From Ilex aquifolium (taxonomy: Eukaryota; Streptophyta; Magnoliopsida; Aquifoliales; Aquifoliaceae): a DNA stretch of 64,000 bases. The stretch lies in contig OX637399.1 of assembly GCA_951799425.1 (NCBI GenBank), forward strand, positions 13,384,501 through 13,448,500, read 5' to 3'. Shown here piece by piece: positions 1 through 11,100 of the stretch (position 1 is its first letter; each line of letters starts with the position of its first letter). Under the pieces are notes generated by a model, which was given only the letters and a program-made list of their open reading frames with translations, ran no database searches and had not been told where the DNA came from. A program made the translations under genes and the position numbers.

Positions 1-984
1 TTGAATTAACATTATTAACCAAAGGCTAACTCTACCAATAAAATACATTGGCAATGACTTCAGCAGTTTCCCTGAAGTTGGATTGGAGGTTTTTAGCACT
101 AACCCATTTAGGTGCAATCCAAACTTACTAATTCCATGTTTGGATTGTGTCGCGTGGACACTTACCACCCCTACTTCCAAGACTTTATTTTGGTTGTCTT
201 TGTTAAAGTGCTTGTCGTAACTGTCATTAATTCAGAATCACTTGATCTTGTATTGAATGCTTTTGAGTTTTGACCAAGTCTGAAAAATGATTCATTGTTC
301 ATATTCTTGTCTTGCAGTGCCCAGATTATTTTGTTGTGGGTTGTGGATTTGATTATGCTGAGCTATACAAAAACTTGCCTTTTGTTGGGGTCTTGAAGCC
401 TGAATTGTACAAGTGATTTTTCTTTTTTGATCCCAAAATCGAAGCATATAACCTATTGGGTCATGATTTGAGGAACATATATGGTTGAACTTGTTAGAGA
501 ACAAACCAATGATTATGTAAGAACTGTGATTGCTTAATATTTGCTTTGAGCAATTATTTTTTTACTTATCTTTTTGTTTTTGTTCTTCTATTGCATTACT
601 ACATTGTATTCCCAACATCATGGAAATGCTAACAAACTCATGGAAAAGAAAGTACTATTTCACTCACTCTGAACATATTTTTCTCACTGCTTTCTCAATA
701 ATTGTTTTATTCCGAGCATCATTCCAATTTGGGTATACTTCTCACCTTTGAATTGTCCATTTAGCTATCAGATTCTTGATGGTGCATTAATGTGCGTTAT
801 TGGATGATATTGTTTGGTGAGGGTATATTTTACATTGGAAAATATCGTATATCCCTCTCAGCAATGCATGGTAAATTTGAGGTGAAGAAACTTTCAAAAT
901 TAAGGTCTAGGGTGTTTAAAAGATTCAACAACATGAATCTGATTACCTATCTTCATGTATTGATGAAAATGCCTGTCCTCTAAA
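1..984. other. AT-rich sequence, no supported gene
   Basis: I find no convincing gene here. The open frames are short, lack recognisable domains and sit in T-rich sequence that resembles intron or intergenic DNA. A stretch near 45-170 reads on the plus strand with a vague leucine-rich flavour, but it has no repeated consensus and I do not call it. The region lies upstream of a short coding-like tail and a LINE remnant, so it could be the end of a host gene or an old repeat. Confidence 0.4.
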
Positions 985-1098
985 ATGGAGCACATGCGTA
1001 TTTTAGAGCTTTCTATTGCCCATCCAGAGTTGGAACCGGCAATTTCAAAGTTATTGGAGTGGATTTATAGTCCTCCTTTAGCAGATTATGCAAGCTGA
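985..1098 (+). other. Short coding-like segment, 37 codons, unrecognised
   Basis: From the ATG at 985 to the TGA at 1096-1098 the frame encodes a balanced peptide containing LELSIAHPELEPAISKLLEW, followed by a short tail. Its codon use and amphipathic leucine/isoleucine/glutamate pattern look more protein-like than the surrounding AT-rich sequence. It could be the last exon of a host gene entering from the left, or a captured fragment. I do not recognise the family. No upstream exon can be joined with confidence, so this is a lead and not a gene call. Confidence 0.25.
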
Positions 1099-1178
1099 TT
1101 GTGTTGGAGGCTTGGAGCCCTTTGCTCTTTGTTAGTTAGATTTTAATTGGGAGTTGAGACAACAATAACTCAAAGGCA

Positions 1179-1505
1179 TTCTGCCAAGAGATAACCTCAA
1201 CTGTAAGAAGGTTTTGGTGGAGTAAGTCCTTAGAAGAAAGAGGAGTTCACTGGAAGAACTGGGGGCAAAGAGAGCTATAATAATGCCATGGTAGCTAAAC
1301 AAGCATGGAGTCTGGTTCAGAGTCTACAATCTTTATGGGCCCAAGTCCTCAGAGCGAAATACTATGCAGGGCAATCATTGTGGCAATTCAAACCCAAATC
1401 TGCTAGTAGAGGATAGGGATTTACTATCCAAAGAATGTTACTGGCACATAGGGGATGGAAGTCAATTCAATTACAGGGAAGATGGCTGGGTTCTTGGACA
1501 TAGAC
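1179..1505 (+). pseudogene. LINE (non-LTR retrotransposon) ORF2 C-terminal remnant
   Basis: The plus strand encodes the region downstream of the reverse transcriptase in plant L1-type LINEs. One piece has RRFWWSKSLEERGVHWKNWG. After a frame change comes NAMVAKQAWSLVQSLQSLWA followed by VLRAKYYAGQSLW, and then GDGSQFNYREDGWVLG. Plant LINEs carry the same order: an F-W-W-G segment with H-W-x-x-W, then A-M-x-A-K-Q-x-W-R-L, then G-D-G-S-x-I. At least two frame changes and stops (TAA TAA near 1275, TAG at 1414-1416) show it is dead. The reverse transcriptase and endonuclease domains are not in the window, which fits the usual truncation or later deletion. Confidence 0.75.
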
Positions 1506-1530
1506 ATCCTAAGGGTGCAAGAGCTGATAC

Positions 1531-2067
1531 AATGACCTCTTAATAGATGGAACCTATATTTGGATTTGTCTACCCTAGACAAACAAAGAGAACAACAATT
1601 TAATAGACATATTGTTTCAAAGTTGTAATAGAATTTGCAAGAATGAAAACATCGAGAATAATGCATCATGCTTAAAACACAAACCAATTCAACAATAGAA
1701 TGAAGAACACGGAGGTAAAACACCCACAACCCAAATACCATAAAACTTACATAAATAAAACAATAAAAGATCAGAGAAGGAGAGAGACCAACCTGAGTGA
1801 TCTCCAGAAGTAAGAAACTGCTAAACCTCAACAAGCTCAAACTTCCAAGCTTTGTTACGTACGGAGAGAATCAATACAGAAGGTAAGAACAACAAACATA
1901 TACGCGAAATAGCAATATCAAGAAATCCAGGGCTGGGTCCAAAATAGAAAGGCAGATGGAATGTGTGTTTCCAATGGACAAAGTGAATCAAATTCCAATT
2001 GGGAGTACAGGAATTGATACTACCCAAATTGATTACTGATATAGGCATTGTAAATTCATACATTAAG
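1531..2067. other. Flanking sequence left of the solo LTR
   Basis: About 540 bp of AT-rich sequence between the LINE remnant and the solo LTR. No coding potential that I trust. Its right edge (TTAAG, 2063-2067) is the left copy of the target-site duplication of the solo LTR. It continues after the LTR at 5113, so it may belong to the same older element as 5113-5629. Confidence 0.4.
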
Positions 2068-2570
2068 TGTAACACCCCGCATTTTATTTTATATAGGTAT
2101 ATAGATATATAGTAAATAATTTTTGTAAAAATGTGGATATGTGTAGTGACGGTATGAATAAAAGCAAAAACTAGAGATACAAATGGATTGGGGAAGTTTG
2201 AGTTTCGAAGGTGTGTAAACTTGAGAAGAGGGATTATGGAAGTTTCTAAATACTTTTAGGTCAAAATAAGTTCTCCATTGAATCCGGAAGGTCGAACAAC
2301 CTTGGGAGAGGTAATATGAAGTGTATTGGAAGTTAGGAAGTATTCCGGAGTGAAAAGACACTTAGAGAAAATTTGGGTAAAAAGGAGTTGGGACACCTTC
2401 TAGTATTTTGGTCATAACTTTTTATCCTTATATCCAATTGATCTGAAATTGTTACAGTAGATAGTAGACATCTAGGGTTACAAAAGTGTATATCATGAAA
2501 ATTTTCCAATTCGACCTCTAAATGGGTCAAAAATTCACTGGAAGTGGAAGTAGAAAAATCTGGGTAGTGG

Positions 2571-2738
2571 CTACCGGTAGCCAAAATCAGCTACCGGTAG
2601 TCAATGGTCCAGTGTGTCCGAGCTACCGGTAGCCAACAGGTAGTCAATGGTCCAGTGTGTCCGAGCTACCGGTAGCCAACAGGTAGTCGAGTGTCCAGTG
2701 TACCCGAGCTACCGGTAGCCAAAATCAGCTACCGGTAG
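2571..2738. repeat. Cluster of six CTACCGGTAG palindromes
   Basis: Perfect copies of the 10 bp palindrome start at 2571, 2591, 2623, 2666, 2709 and 2729. The start-to-start spacings are 20, 32, 43, 43 and 20 bp, close to 2, 3, 4, 4 and 2 helical turns. The cluster ends about 57 bp before the TATA box of this LTR, a position where upstream regulatory sites would sit. Part of the array is a 43 bp tandem duplication. Function unknown. Confidence 0.9.
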
Positions 2739-2794
2739 CCACTGTAAAAATCCGAATTTTTTTTTAGTTCGCGAACCCTCGATTTTTCCCTCAC

Positions 2795-2802
2795 TATAAA
2801 TA
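2795..2802 (+). promoter_or_regulatory. TATA box of the solo LTR (TATAAATA)
   Basis: TATAAATA lies at the position expected for an LTR core promoter, just downstream of the palindrome cluster and upstream of a purine-rich leader. Inferred from sequence only. Confidence 0.6.
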
Positions 2803-4066
2803 CATCCTCTCACCTCCTTAGCCTTCATTACACCACTTCAAACCCTAGATAGCTTGAGAGGAGAAGAGAGGAAGAGAAAAACACATCCAAGAGAGAGATT
2901 TACATCATTTGTGAAGATCAAACCCTAGATTTCTCAAAAATCTCACTTCCCCACCCATTTCTTTTCTTCTATTCTTCAATAACTCTCACCCAAATCTCTT
3001 GAAACCCTAGGAGGATGAAATTAAGAGGAAAAAGTAAGGAGAATAGGAAGATTTTGGAGCTTGAGTCTTAGATTGAAGCTACAACTAAGAGGTAGGGGTT
3101 TTCTCCTTTTCTCTTACATTGAGGTTAGGGTTTATTTTTATGTATGTTTTGCTTCCAAATCTTATATGTATGTCATGGAATCTCTATTTCTTGTTGCTCT
3201 TGTAATCCCTTACCATATCATGAACGAAATTAGGGCTTGATAGCCATAAATCCCTTGTATGCCTTTGAAACCCCAAATTTTCAAGGAGATTGTGTTTTCT
3301 TTTGATTTCTCCTTTTCTCTTGATTCCTAACCTTAAATATTACATGTTCTAAACTATGTTGTGCTTGGGTAATCGCTAAATCTCTTGGTGTGCCTTCGAA
3401 ACTCTAATTGCAAGGAAATTGGGTTCCTCTTGATTTCCCCCTTGTTCATGAGGTCTAATCTTAATGTTTGTTGTTATAAATGACAAAACTTGATTGTTCC
3501 TTCACTTTTGGATTCCCAAGCTTGATATTTGTCGCTATGGATGTCAAGGCTTGATTGTTCTTTTGTCCTTGATGTCCAACCTTGTTACTCCTTCATTCTT
3601 AATTTCAAGACCTTGTGTTTAATTGTTCTTGATTTCAAGCTTTATATCCATTGGCCCTTGATATCCTAAACCAACATTCACATGTCCTCACTTCAAAACT
3701 CTATTTCTTCATGAAGTGTGGATTCTCCTTGGATATTCTTTTGTCTTCTTTTAAAAAGAAATTTAGTGTTTTGTGTTGAGTAATAAAATGATATTTCGAT
3801 GATCTCATGTGTTTTTCTTAAATTGTTTTATTGAAATGTTACATGTGAAGTGGGATGGAAAAATTGGGGATTATGGAATTGTTGGTTATTTGTGGAATGA
3901 AACCTTGAGGGTGAGAGGTTCCTTGTAAGGATGCTCATTCCGAAAAGGTAAAATTGGAGAAAATGGTGATGAAATGGTTGAATATTTTTGAAAAGCGGGG
4001 GTATTGTATCTCATGTGTGGTTGTTCGATACGAACATGGATTACTATTGACCGGGTATCATGTAAT

Positions 4067-4165
4067 GGGTAGACGTCTTTGTATGCCACACGGGTATGAA
4101 CTTTTCCTACCACATGGAGTGGGTAGACGTCTTTGTACGCCGTGTGGGTACGAACTTTTCCTATC
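4067..4165 (+). repeat. 54 bp tandem duplication within the solo LTR
   Basis: GGGTAGACGTCTTTGTA starts at 4067 and again at 4121, followed each time by similar sequence ending in CTTTTCCTA. It lies where the LTRs of A and B carry a different family of short repeats (GAGGTTCC...GTAAGGATGC), so this part of the LTR seems prone to local duplication. Confidence 0.75.
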
Positions 4166-5112
4166 ACTAATGATCACGGATTAGTAACGTGGGTTGTGTC
4201 GGACATACAGTGTGGGTTATTGTGCATTGTACCAGAAATGGTTTCGACAAGAGTTTCCGGAAGTATGGGATTCCGCGAGAACTTGTTGGAAACGGTTTAT
4301 GGTATAATGGATTATCTATTGTATATTGGTTATTGTTCCTTTTACTATAGACGGTTTCTACAAGAGTCTTGGGGAAGTATGGGATTCCGCGAGAACTTGT
4401 GGAAACAGTGTATGGTGGATTGAATTATATTTGGATATGGTTTGTTAACTGTATAGTGGTCTCACTTATTCATTCAATTACTGTTGTTCCTTAAACTTGA
4501 GATCTATTTAAATGTCCTGGTTTTACTTCAAAAGTTATATATAATACTTGTGAAATGAGACCGACTTGTTTTACTTGTTTTCTAAACCTTGTTTGAGTTT
4601 GAGAGAATTTTCCTACAGAGTTTAGTGCTCACCCCCTACAATTAATATTTTTCAGATTTGGCTTTAGAGGAGGAGCTCGGTGTGAATGAGTCGGGCCTTG
4701 GGGAAGCTTCCTTGGAGGGGTACCTAGATCCCGAATGGGACATCTAGAGATATAGCTTATTTTGTTCTAGACCAGGAGATTTATTTCTGAACAATGTAAA
4801 GTCTAGATTCTTTTGAAACTACGCTGCGATATATTCATGTAATTCTTTTGGGATAATGTTAAGGATAGTATAGATGGTAAATAGAAATTTGATTGTTATG
4901 GGATGGTTAAATGGACCCGGTGTGGTCAAGTTAATAGAATTGCACAGGTTGTGATTTTTGGGGTGGAGCTTCCTGTACAAAGGAGACTCTGCCCAAATTT
5001 TGTTAAAATTTAAGAATGTTTCTTATTGATGGAATTATATTAGTGCTCTCATGTTGTGAATGGTCTTAGAATGTAATGTCGTCCAGGGTGTGTTTTGGGG
5101 CGTTACATTAAG

Positions 5113-5629
5113 ACTCAGAATGCATAGAGGCAGAAGGAGTAAAGGCAGCAATTATTGAAATTGGTAACTAATGAGTGAGACGTTATGTATCAGTTACTAT
5201 AGAAGGACTGCGCTTTCAACTTCCACTGAACGAAGCCACCGCCACCGCCACTATGAAGCCACGGCCAACGTCAGTACGAAGGCACCGCTAATGCCACTAC
5301 GAAACCACTGAAATGGATGCTCCCAGACGTCAAAAACATCGGCTGATACCTGAGGAGTCGGGTTATATCTGGGGACGTTCACCGGAGGGGGTGGTAGGTG
5401 GTAGGTGGTAGGTGGCGGTGGAATTTGGCTGTAACGGTGGGATTAAGGGCTTGGGGAGAGAGGTTACATCGGTTTGGATTTTGCATTTATTTGGTGGAGA
5501 AAGAGGGACAGACTATAGGGGTTTTACTGAAAATAATAGGGAGGACATACATGACTTTAAAGACTTGCTTATGGGTAAATTAGGTATTCAAAAGTTTTTC
5601 ATTTAGCTTCCTTTTATTAGTAGTATAGA
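5113..5629 (-). mobile_element. Helitron 5' end (H0), 3' end not identified
   Basis: The segment ends on the plus strand with CTTTTATTAGTAGTATAGAT (5611-5630). On the minus strand this is A|TCTATACTACTAATAAAAG, a classic plant Helitron 5' terminus inserted after an A. The identical 20 bp occurs at the 5' end of H2 (8091-8110). The matching 3' end (hairpin plus CTAG) would lie to the left, perhaps beyond the solo LTR, but I could not find it. The body has GC-rich CCACCGCC repeats that may come from a captured gene, which I could not identify. Confidence 0.5.
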
Positions 5630-5642
5630 TTATAAGTATAGA

Positions 5643-6220
5643 CTAGCAATGTACGATGTTCGTTGCACACGAAAATTTTTGTTGAAATATTTGAAAAATC
5701 ATAAAAAAATTAATTATATAGTTACATTAGATATTATCTCATATTATGAACTCATTTTTTGTGATTCTTTTATTCGAGCTACCAAGCAGTAAGATTTATA
5801 GATTTTTATTTTCTCGATTTTTTTTTCTTTTTGTCTTTCTTGTTTTTACTTTGTGCATCAGTAATTTTTTACCAAATTATTTTTATTGTGAATGAAGTGA
5901 TAAGATAAATATAGTTGTTTTTAGGCATCAGAGATGATATTGTATCAATAGAGTTGTAAACATGTAATAATATTGGGGTTTTGGGAAAAAAATAATGTAA
6001 TTTTTATATATCATGTTAAGCATAGTATGACCATTCAAAAGTTTTGCAAAGTTAAAGAAATTTGGATAATATGTTAGAGATTAGTTTTTTATTTAAATAC
6101 AAAAGGATATAATGATAATTTATATATTTAAATACAAAAACACATGTTAGCCTTTATAGTTTTTTATAAGGGCAAAATAGTGGATCAAATTTTTTTTATG
6201 TTAACGTACTTTTATTATTA
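5643..6220 (-). mobile_element. Small non-autonomous Helitron (H1)
   Basis: On the minus strand it ends in CTAG (5643-5646) followed by T. The sequence just inside is a degenerate version of the H2 3' hairpin: plus strand CTAGCAATG then GTTCGTTGCACACGA. The inner sequence near 6150-6200 matches the H2 sequence near 8030-8080, so the two are the same family. Its 5' end near 6220 is eroded (CTTTTATTATTA only) and abuts the CTAG of H2, so H2 probably landed in or next to the 5' end of H1. No coding capacity. Confidence 0.6.
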
Positions 6221-6232
6221 CTAGGAATGCAC

Positions 6233-6249
6233 CACGTGCGTTGCACGTG
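6233..6249 (-). other. Helitron 3' subterminal hairpin
   Basis: CACGTGCGTTGCACGTG forms a perfect 7 bp stem (CACGTGC/GCACGTG) with a GTT loop, 8 bp from the terminal CTAG of H2. In Helitrons this hairpin helps terminate rolling-circle replication. The same position in H1 is a decayed copy. Confidence 0.8.
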
Positions 6250-6964
6250 AATAATTTTCGTACACAAAAATTAATAAAATATATTAGGTATATATGTATC
6301 TGAATTAAATATCATCTCAAATTTACAAAATTTAATTTTTTATTGCTCATATTATATTATAAGATTATGAAAATTTTATATATTCCCAAAATTCTTTGTT
6401 CTAACTATAAAATAAAAAATAAAAAATTAGTTAAAGTCCTATATTTTTAGAATTTTGTGATTGAATTTGATTTTTTTAGTGATGTTTGAGAAATTAAATT
6501 TCTTGAAATTCATTTGATTAGGATTTCAATTATAATTTATTGAATACAATAAAAGTAATTGTTAATATAATAATCACAGTGGAACCTTACTGCAATTAAA
6601 AATAAGTTAGGTCAATTGGAATAAGATTTAATATACTACTCTATAATTTATATTACCAAATATCTTAAAATTCTAAAGAATTCAATTTTTACTTAAAAAT
6701 ACACTACGATATTTATTTTTTATAAAAATAATCTTAGTACAACTTATAAAGTTTAGGGTAAATTACACTAACATCCATGCAGATTGGTCTATTTACAGAG
6801 ACACCCCTCAATTTTTTGAAATTACACTGACATCCCTTACTGTTTACCTACCCATTTCACAAAGTATCCCTATGGTTAGCATCGTTATTGGCAGTATCAA
6901 AAAAATGATTACATCATCAATTTTTTATACTTTAATACTCATATTACCCCTGGATAAAATTAGG

Positions 6965-7607
6965 CTAACCTATTTATTTTCGTATCGTGTTCGTGTTTGT
7001 GTTCGCATTCATGTTTCTTTTTTATATCGTAGAACTTCTCCAAAGTAAGGCCACTTTGGACCTATTCTTGCGAGAGTAAACCCCGAATACTTGCAATTAC
7101 ATGCAAACTACAAGTATCAGTTAAGTTTGAGAGATACCAGCGATAGTCAAACTCTTGACGTCCGAGTCTACGGTTTATCTAGGTTCAACCCCACACCGCT
7201 GGGCTACCCGTGCAGGTGTGTTCGTATTCGTGTTGACTCATATAAACTTTAAATAAAAAAATTTAACATTAAGATTTAAGTCTAAAGTTCTATTATTACT
7301 TAATTGAATCCATTCTCATACTTTTTCTATAAACTAAAAATTAACTTAATAAATATAGCAATAATAATGAATAAAAATATTTTTTTATACAATAATTATG
7401 TTAGTGCTTAATAAACAACAACAAATAATTAATATTTTATTTTTATAATACCAATTAGACATATGGATCATGTCAATTTCGTGTTGTTTGTGTTAACATA
7501 CAAACGAAAAATAGAGGAAATTCGACACGATTAAATAAAACTGTTTGATCGTGTTAATTTCAGGTTTGATGGGTTGAACCCGAAAATGACCCATTTATTA
7601 GTATTTA
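6965..7607 (-). mobile_element. Truncated hAT-type MITE, second copy of the 17898-23128 family
   Basis: Inverted, this stretch follows the sequence of the MITE around 22606-23040: the same alternation of CGTGTTCGTATTCGTG-type motifs, the same AT-rich centre, and the same GGTTTGA...GGGTTGAAC segment. The terminal TAGGGGTG inverted repeats are missing at both sides, so it is a fragment. It is split by a SINE at 7014-7216. Confidence 0.65.
7014..7216 (-). mobile_element. tRNA-type SINE with 16 bp target-site duplication
   Basis: The insert is flanked by 16 bp near-identical direct repeats, TGTGTTCGCATTCATG (6998-7013) and TGTGTTCGTATTCGTG (7217-7232). The sequence without the insert matches the sister MITE copy. 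On the minus strand the insert begins CCTGCACGGG, has a polymerase III A-box match TAGCCCAGCGG (7206-7196), a weaker B-box candidate downstream, and ends in an A-rich tail (ATATAAAAAAGAAA). Length (203 bp), tail and long TSD are typical of SINEs moved by LINE machinery. I cannot name the family. Confidence 0.75.
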
Positions 7608-8121
7608 AATATATGAGATGATGATAAGTAAAAAATGAAGTATGGTAAGGGTAATTATGAAAAATCGCATTTTTTGATATATTTGTTAAGGAACAAGACC
7701 TGATATGGGGTATCAGTATAATTTCAAAAAATTGAGGGGGTATCGTTGTAATTAGACCAATCTACATGAGTGTCAATGTAATTTATCCCAATATTTATAT
7801 AGGATATAAGATGATGAGTAATATTAGAAAGACTGAGTTTTTGAAGTTTTTTTGAACAATTTATTGAAAATATAATGATGCATATTTTTTTAAGAGTAAT
7901 ATAGTTAATCAAAAAATAAATATTTATACATAGAGAATAAATAATTAAAAGAGATGTTATAGTTATTTTTGAGATTTAAATATATAAGGATATGATAGTA
8001 ATTAAGATATTTAATTGTGAAATGATAAAGTGGCCTTTACAATATTTTATAAGGGTAAAATAGAGATTCAAAATTTTTTCATCTAAGGTACTTTTATTAG
8101 TAGTATAGATTATTATTATTA

Positions 8122-11100
8122 CTAGAGATCACCCGTGCCTGAAGACACAGTGTGATGTAAACCAACCGGTTAATTTAAAAAAAATTTACTTTAAATTGAT
8201 TTAATTAAAGAAATTGAAATCAATATAGACAGGTTGACATTTTTTAGCAATTACTATTTAGGCAGAAATTGCACTAACAATAGGATCCCAAAAATTCGCA
8301 ACTTGTCTACAAAATCAAAACCTCTTGAATTCACAGTTCACAATCAGACATAACAATAATTAGAGTTCACAATCAAAATTCCCCCAAAAATCACCATTCC
8401 GAAACCATCAAACTTTGTCAACCATCAATTCCAATCAAAATAAAACAATCACACATGTGTTTGGTTCACTTTACTACACTCGGTTCACACAACAAACACA
8501 TAAAGAGAAAACCAAGGCAAACAACCAACGACTTTCATTTAATTAAAGGAAGTACAATCAATGTAGTAAATTTTTTTTTAGGTCACATAAATCAATCAAT
8601 CTACTAATAACCCGATATTTTTTCAAATTTTTGACATGGTTACTTTTGAAAATAGGAGACCATAAAAATATGAACCAGTATACAGAACTGGAAAATGAAT
8701 GAAACAACCAAAACAACAAGCAATTTCACATCAAGCCAAACATATCTCCATAAACGTTTATTTAGTTCACTATATTAAATAGAAAATAAACAAAAACCCA
8801 CGCAAATACGGTTAATTTGATACAAGTTAGTATTTATATCATTTAATTAAAGAAAGTTAAATTAATCTAATAATAACCCACTATTTTTGCAAAATTTCGA
8901 CACAGTTTCCTTTTAAAATAAGAGATCATAGAAATGTCAACCTGTATACATAACTGAAAAATAAACATTACAATCCCCAAAAATCAAACGATCCATACCC
9001 AACAACCCGTGCCCAAAGGCACGACACAACCGCAGTTGCACATCGCAGTTTGAAATTGAGTTAGTGTCTAATCTAAAAATGAACAATATAAAATGCAAAC
9101 ACATAGCAGTTTTTTGTTCCCAAACAGGTGAGAAGCCCTAGTCAAAAACATCATTGAAGAACACAAACTCAGTGAGTCAAAGGTCTATTGTGATTTTAAT
9201 GTGTTAATCCCAAACAATTACCTTTATGCTGAAGTCCACCTTTTTGTTCTTTCCACATTGTCCAACCTTCTCCAACATCAACCACCTCACCTCCTTGAGG
9301 CTTTGTTTGTGATGTTGTTGGCAGTAAGATACTACCTCCAATCTTCTCCTCTGCAGTCTTAATCTTGACCAACACTCTGTCACCCTAGGCGTTAAGTGAA
9401 GTGTACTGCAATTGGAACAACACAAAAAATGACCAGAATATGTAAATGAATCACATAAAAATAGGACAAATACAATTCTCCTCAGATGTAATGTATTGTC
9501 AATGTGAATCAAATAAATGAAACAATCCCATATGATAAAGTCTGAGAGCGTGTGTCAAAAACAGAAACTAATTCTACCTAATAAAGTCTCATGTAACACT
9601 TAAAAGAGAAATAGGTCAAAGAGCCTCTATTATTACAGGAGGAGTGTTGGAAACAACAAGTCTAGTGGACCAAAAACTTCTACAGATTCACTGAATAAAT
9701 GGCATGTACTTAAGGCGACCAACACGATAGCAAGGAGGAATAAAAATGAAACATTACATATGAGCAGAAAATAGAAGTCCTTAATCCTAATAGGTTGCAT
9801 AAAATGGGGGTAATGAGCCCAAAAAAAAAAAAAAAAGATAAAGACCAGCAAATCAAATTTAAAAACTGTGGGTTGATAAAAGATATATCATCCCTGCAAT
9901 TGTCAGAAAAATAGACCTCAACATAAACAATAATAGTGCACAAATAAACTTGGAAAAATAAGAACAAACAAATTTTGTTCATACATTCAATGTATTCCTT
10001 CATGAAAAGAACCTGTAGCAGTGGCCTGAAGCCTAGGCTAAATAGCGAGGAAAGAGCAAATTTTGTTGTCATCAAGGCCAATCAGAAAATGGTCCTCCCC
10101 TCCCATAAATTATAAAAAAAACCACATTAAGGTAATTGATGTTAGTATTTGCATCAATCGTTGGCAACATTTCCATCAAGCAAATTTTTTTAAAAAATGA
10201 TCATTTTTAGAGCTTTCCAATAAATGTTTTGCCCGTGGTTTAAAAATTTTGTATGATGCATTGTGGAAGTGAATGAGGAAAAAGGTGTTTGTATTTTTTT
10301 TTTAGATGAATCTAAGCTAAAATGAAACGCCTATCAATCAATATAAGTTACAATTAACACCTGACATCTAATTTTGAAATTTAAAGTGATAGTATGAGAA
10401 CACAGAAAGTGCTTTCAAATTTCAATGCCTTTTAAACATTTTGACATTTGAAGTGCCTAAAACATCTTGAAGCCAATATCCAGATCTCATTAGAGACACA
10501 TAAATCACTACACACACATATAATTGTAAGAGAACAATCATGGGGGCCAACATTTAAGTCAAAAAAATTTTAACTCACCATGCTCCTGCACAGCCCGATT
10601 AAAAATTTTGATCTACTCCTTCACAACCCAGTTCAAAATTCAAACTACGAATAAATTCCATAAATTTGAAACAGCGCTATATTTAACTCCTTGAGATTAC
10701 ACTCGAATTGAAAACCATCTTAATCAAGTAAGATAAATTGGTGACAACAACAACAATTTCAGTTTTTTCTAAATCGATTCGTCAAAATAACATGAACCAT
10801 TCAAAGTGATTCTATGATTCAAAAGTAGTTCCAATTATAAGTGATAATCAATGACCCAAGAACAACTTGCATACCAAAGAACACTAACAAATTATGCATT
10901 ACAAAAGCAAACACTAATTCAACCAACCTTGCTCACAGTACATCAATTTCTCTGTGTAAATGCTATCCCCATTGCTCACCTTAAACTGGTGTGATCCAAT
11001 CTGCAGAAACCATAAAAAGCATATTGCGCACACACAAACTTCATTTCAGTGAATTCACAAACAATGCATGTATCCCATAACTCAAATTTAATAGAAGTGT

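Larger units (their letters stand above)
2068..5107 (+). mobile_element. Solo LTR, Ty3/gypsy Tekay-like family, TSD TTAAG
   Basis: The 3,040 bp block starts TGTAACACCCCGCATTTTAT and ends with GGGGCGTTACA. It is flanked by identical 5 bp duplications, TTAAG at 2063-2067 and 5108-5112. Its first ~90 bp and last ~450 bp match the LTRs of elements A (26169) and B (55401), so it belongs to a sister subfamily in plus orientation. No PBS, gag-pol or partner LTR is present, hence a solo LTR left by LTR-LTR recombination. The middle differs from A and B. It carries a cluster of CTACCGGTAG palindromes (2571-2738), a TATA box (2795-2802) and two short tandem duplications (4067-4165, and a 25 bp motif at 4261 and 4375). 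Confidence 0.93.
6756..7789. mobile_element. Long-TIR DNA element inside Helitron H2
   Basis: The left end starts GGGTAAATTACACT and the right end finishes AATGTAATTTATCCC. Inverted, the two ends match over about 80 bp with scattered mismatches, including the shared core CCTCAATTTTTTGAAATTA. There is no transposase. The target duplication is unclear: TTA on the left is not matched exactly on the right. Most of its interior is a later hAT-type MITE fragment (6965-7607) carrying a SINE. Superfamily uncertain. Confidence 0.7.
6221..8109 (-). mobile_element. Non-autonomous Helitron (H2) with nested insertions
   Basis: On the minus strand it begins A|TCTATACTACTAATAAAAG at 8109 and ends in CTAG|T at 6221, with a 7 bp stem-loop about 8 bp inside the 3' end (6233-6249). 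Insertion between A and T, the TC start, the CTRR end and the subterminal hairpin are the Helitron hallmarks. There is no Rep-helicase. About 1,034 bp of its 1,889 bp is a later insertion (6756-7789), leaving roughly 855 bp of Helitron. Confidence 0.75.

Noticed and set aside
41-170. Leucine-rich-repeat-like reading frame
   Set aside because: Only a single vague match without repeating consensus and with an early stop.
7182-7192. GGTTCAACCCC as B-box of a plus-strand tRNA gene or SINE
   Set aside because: No A-box at the right distance on the plus strand. The A-rich tail and A-box fit the minus strand.
10020-10081. CPN20 transit-peptide exon
   Set aside because: Transit peptides are too variable to recognise from this short, partly open stretch. 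Kept only as a test in the findings.
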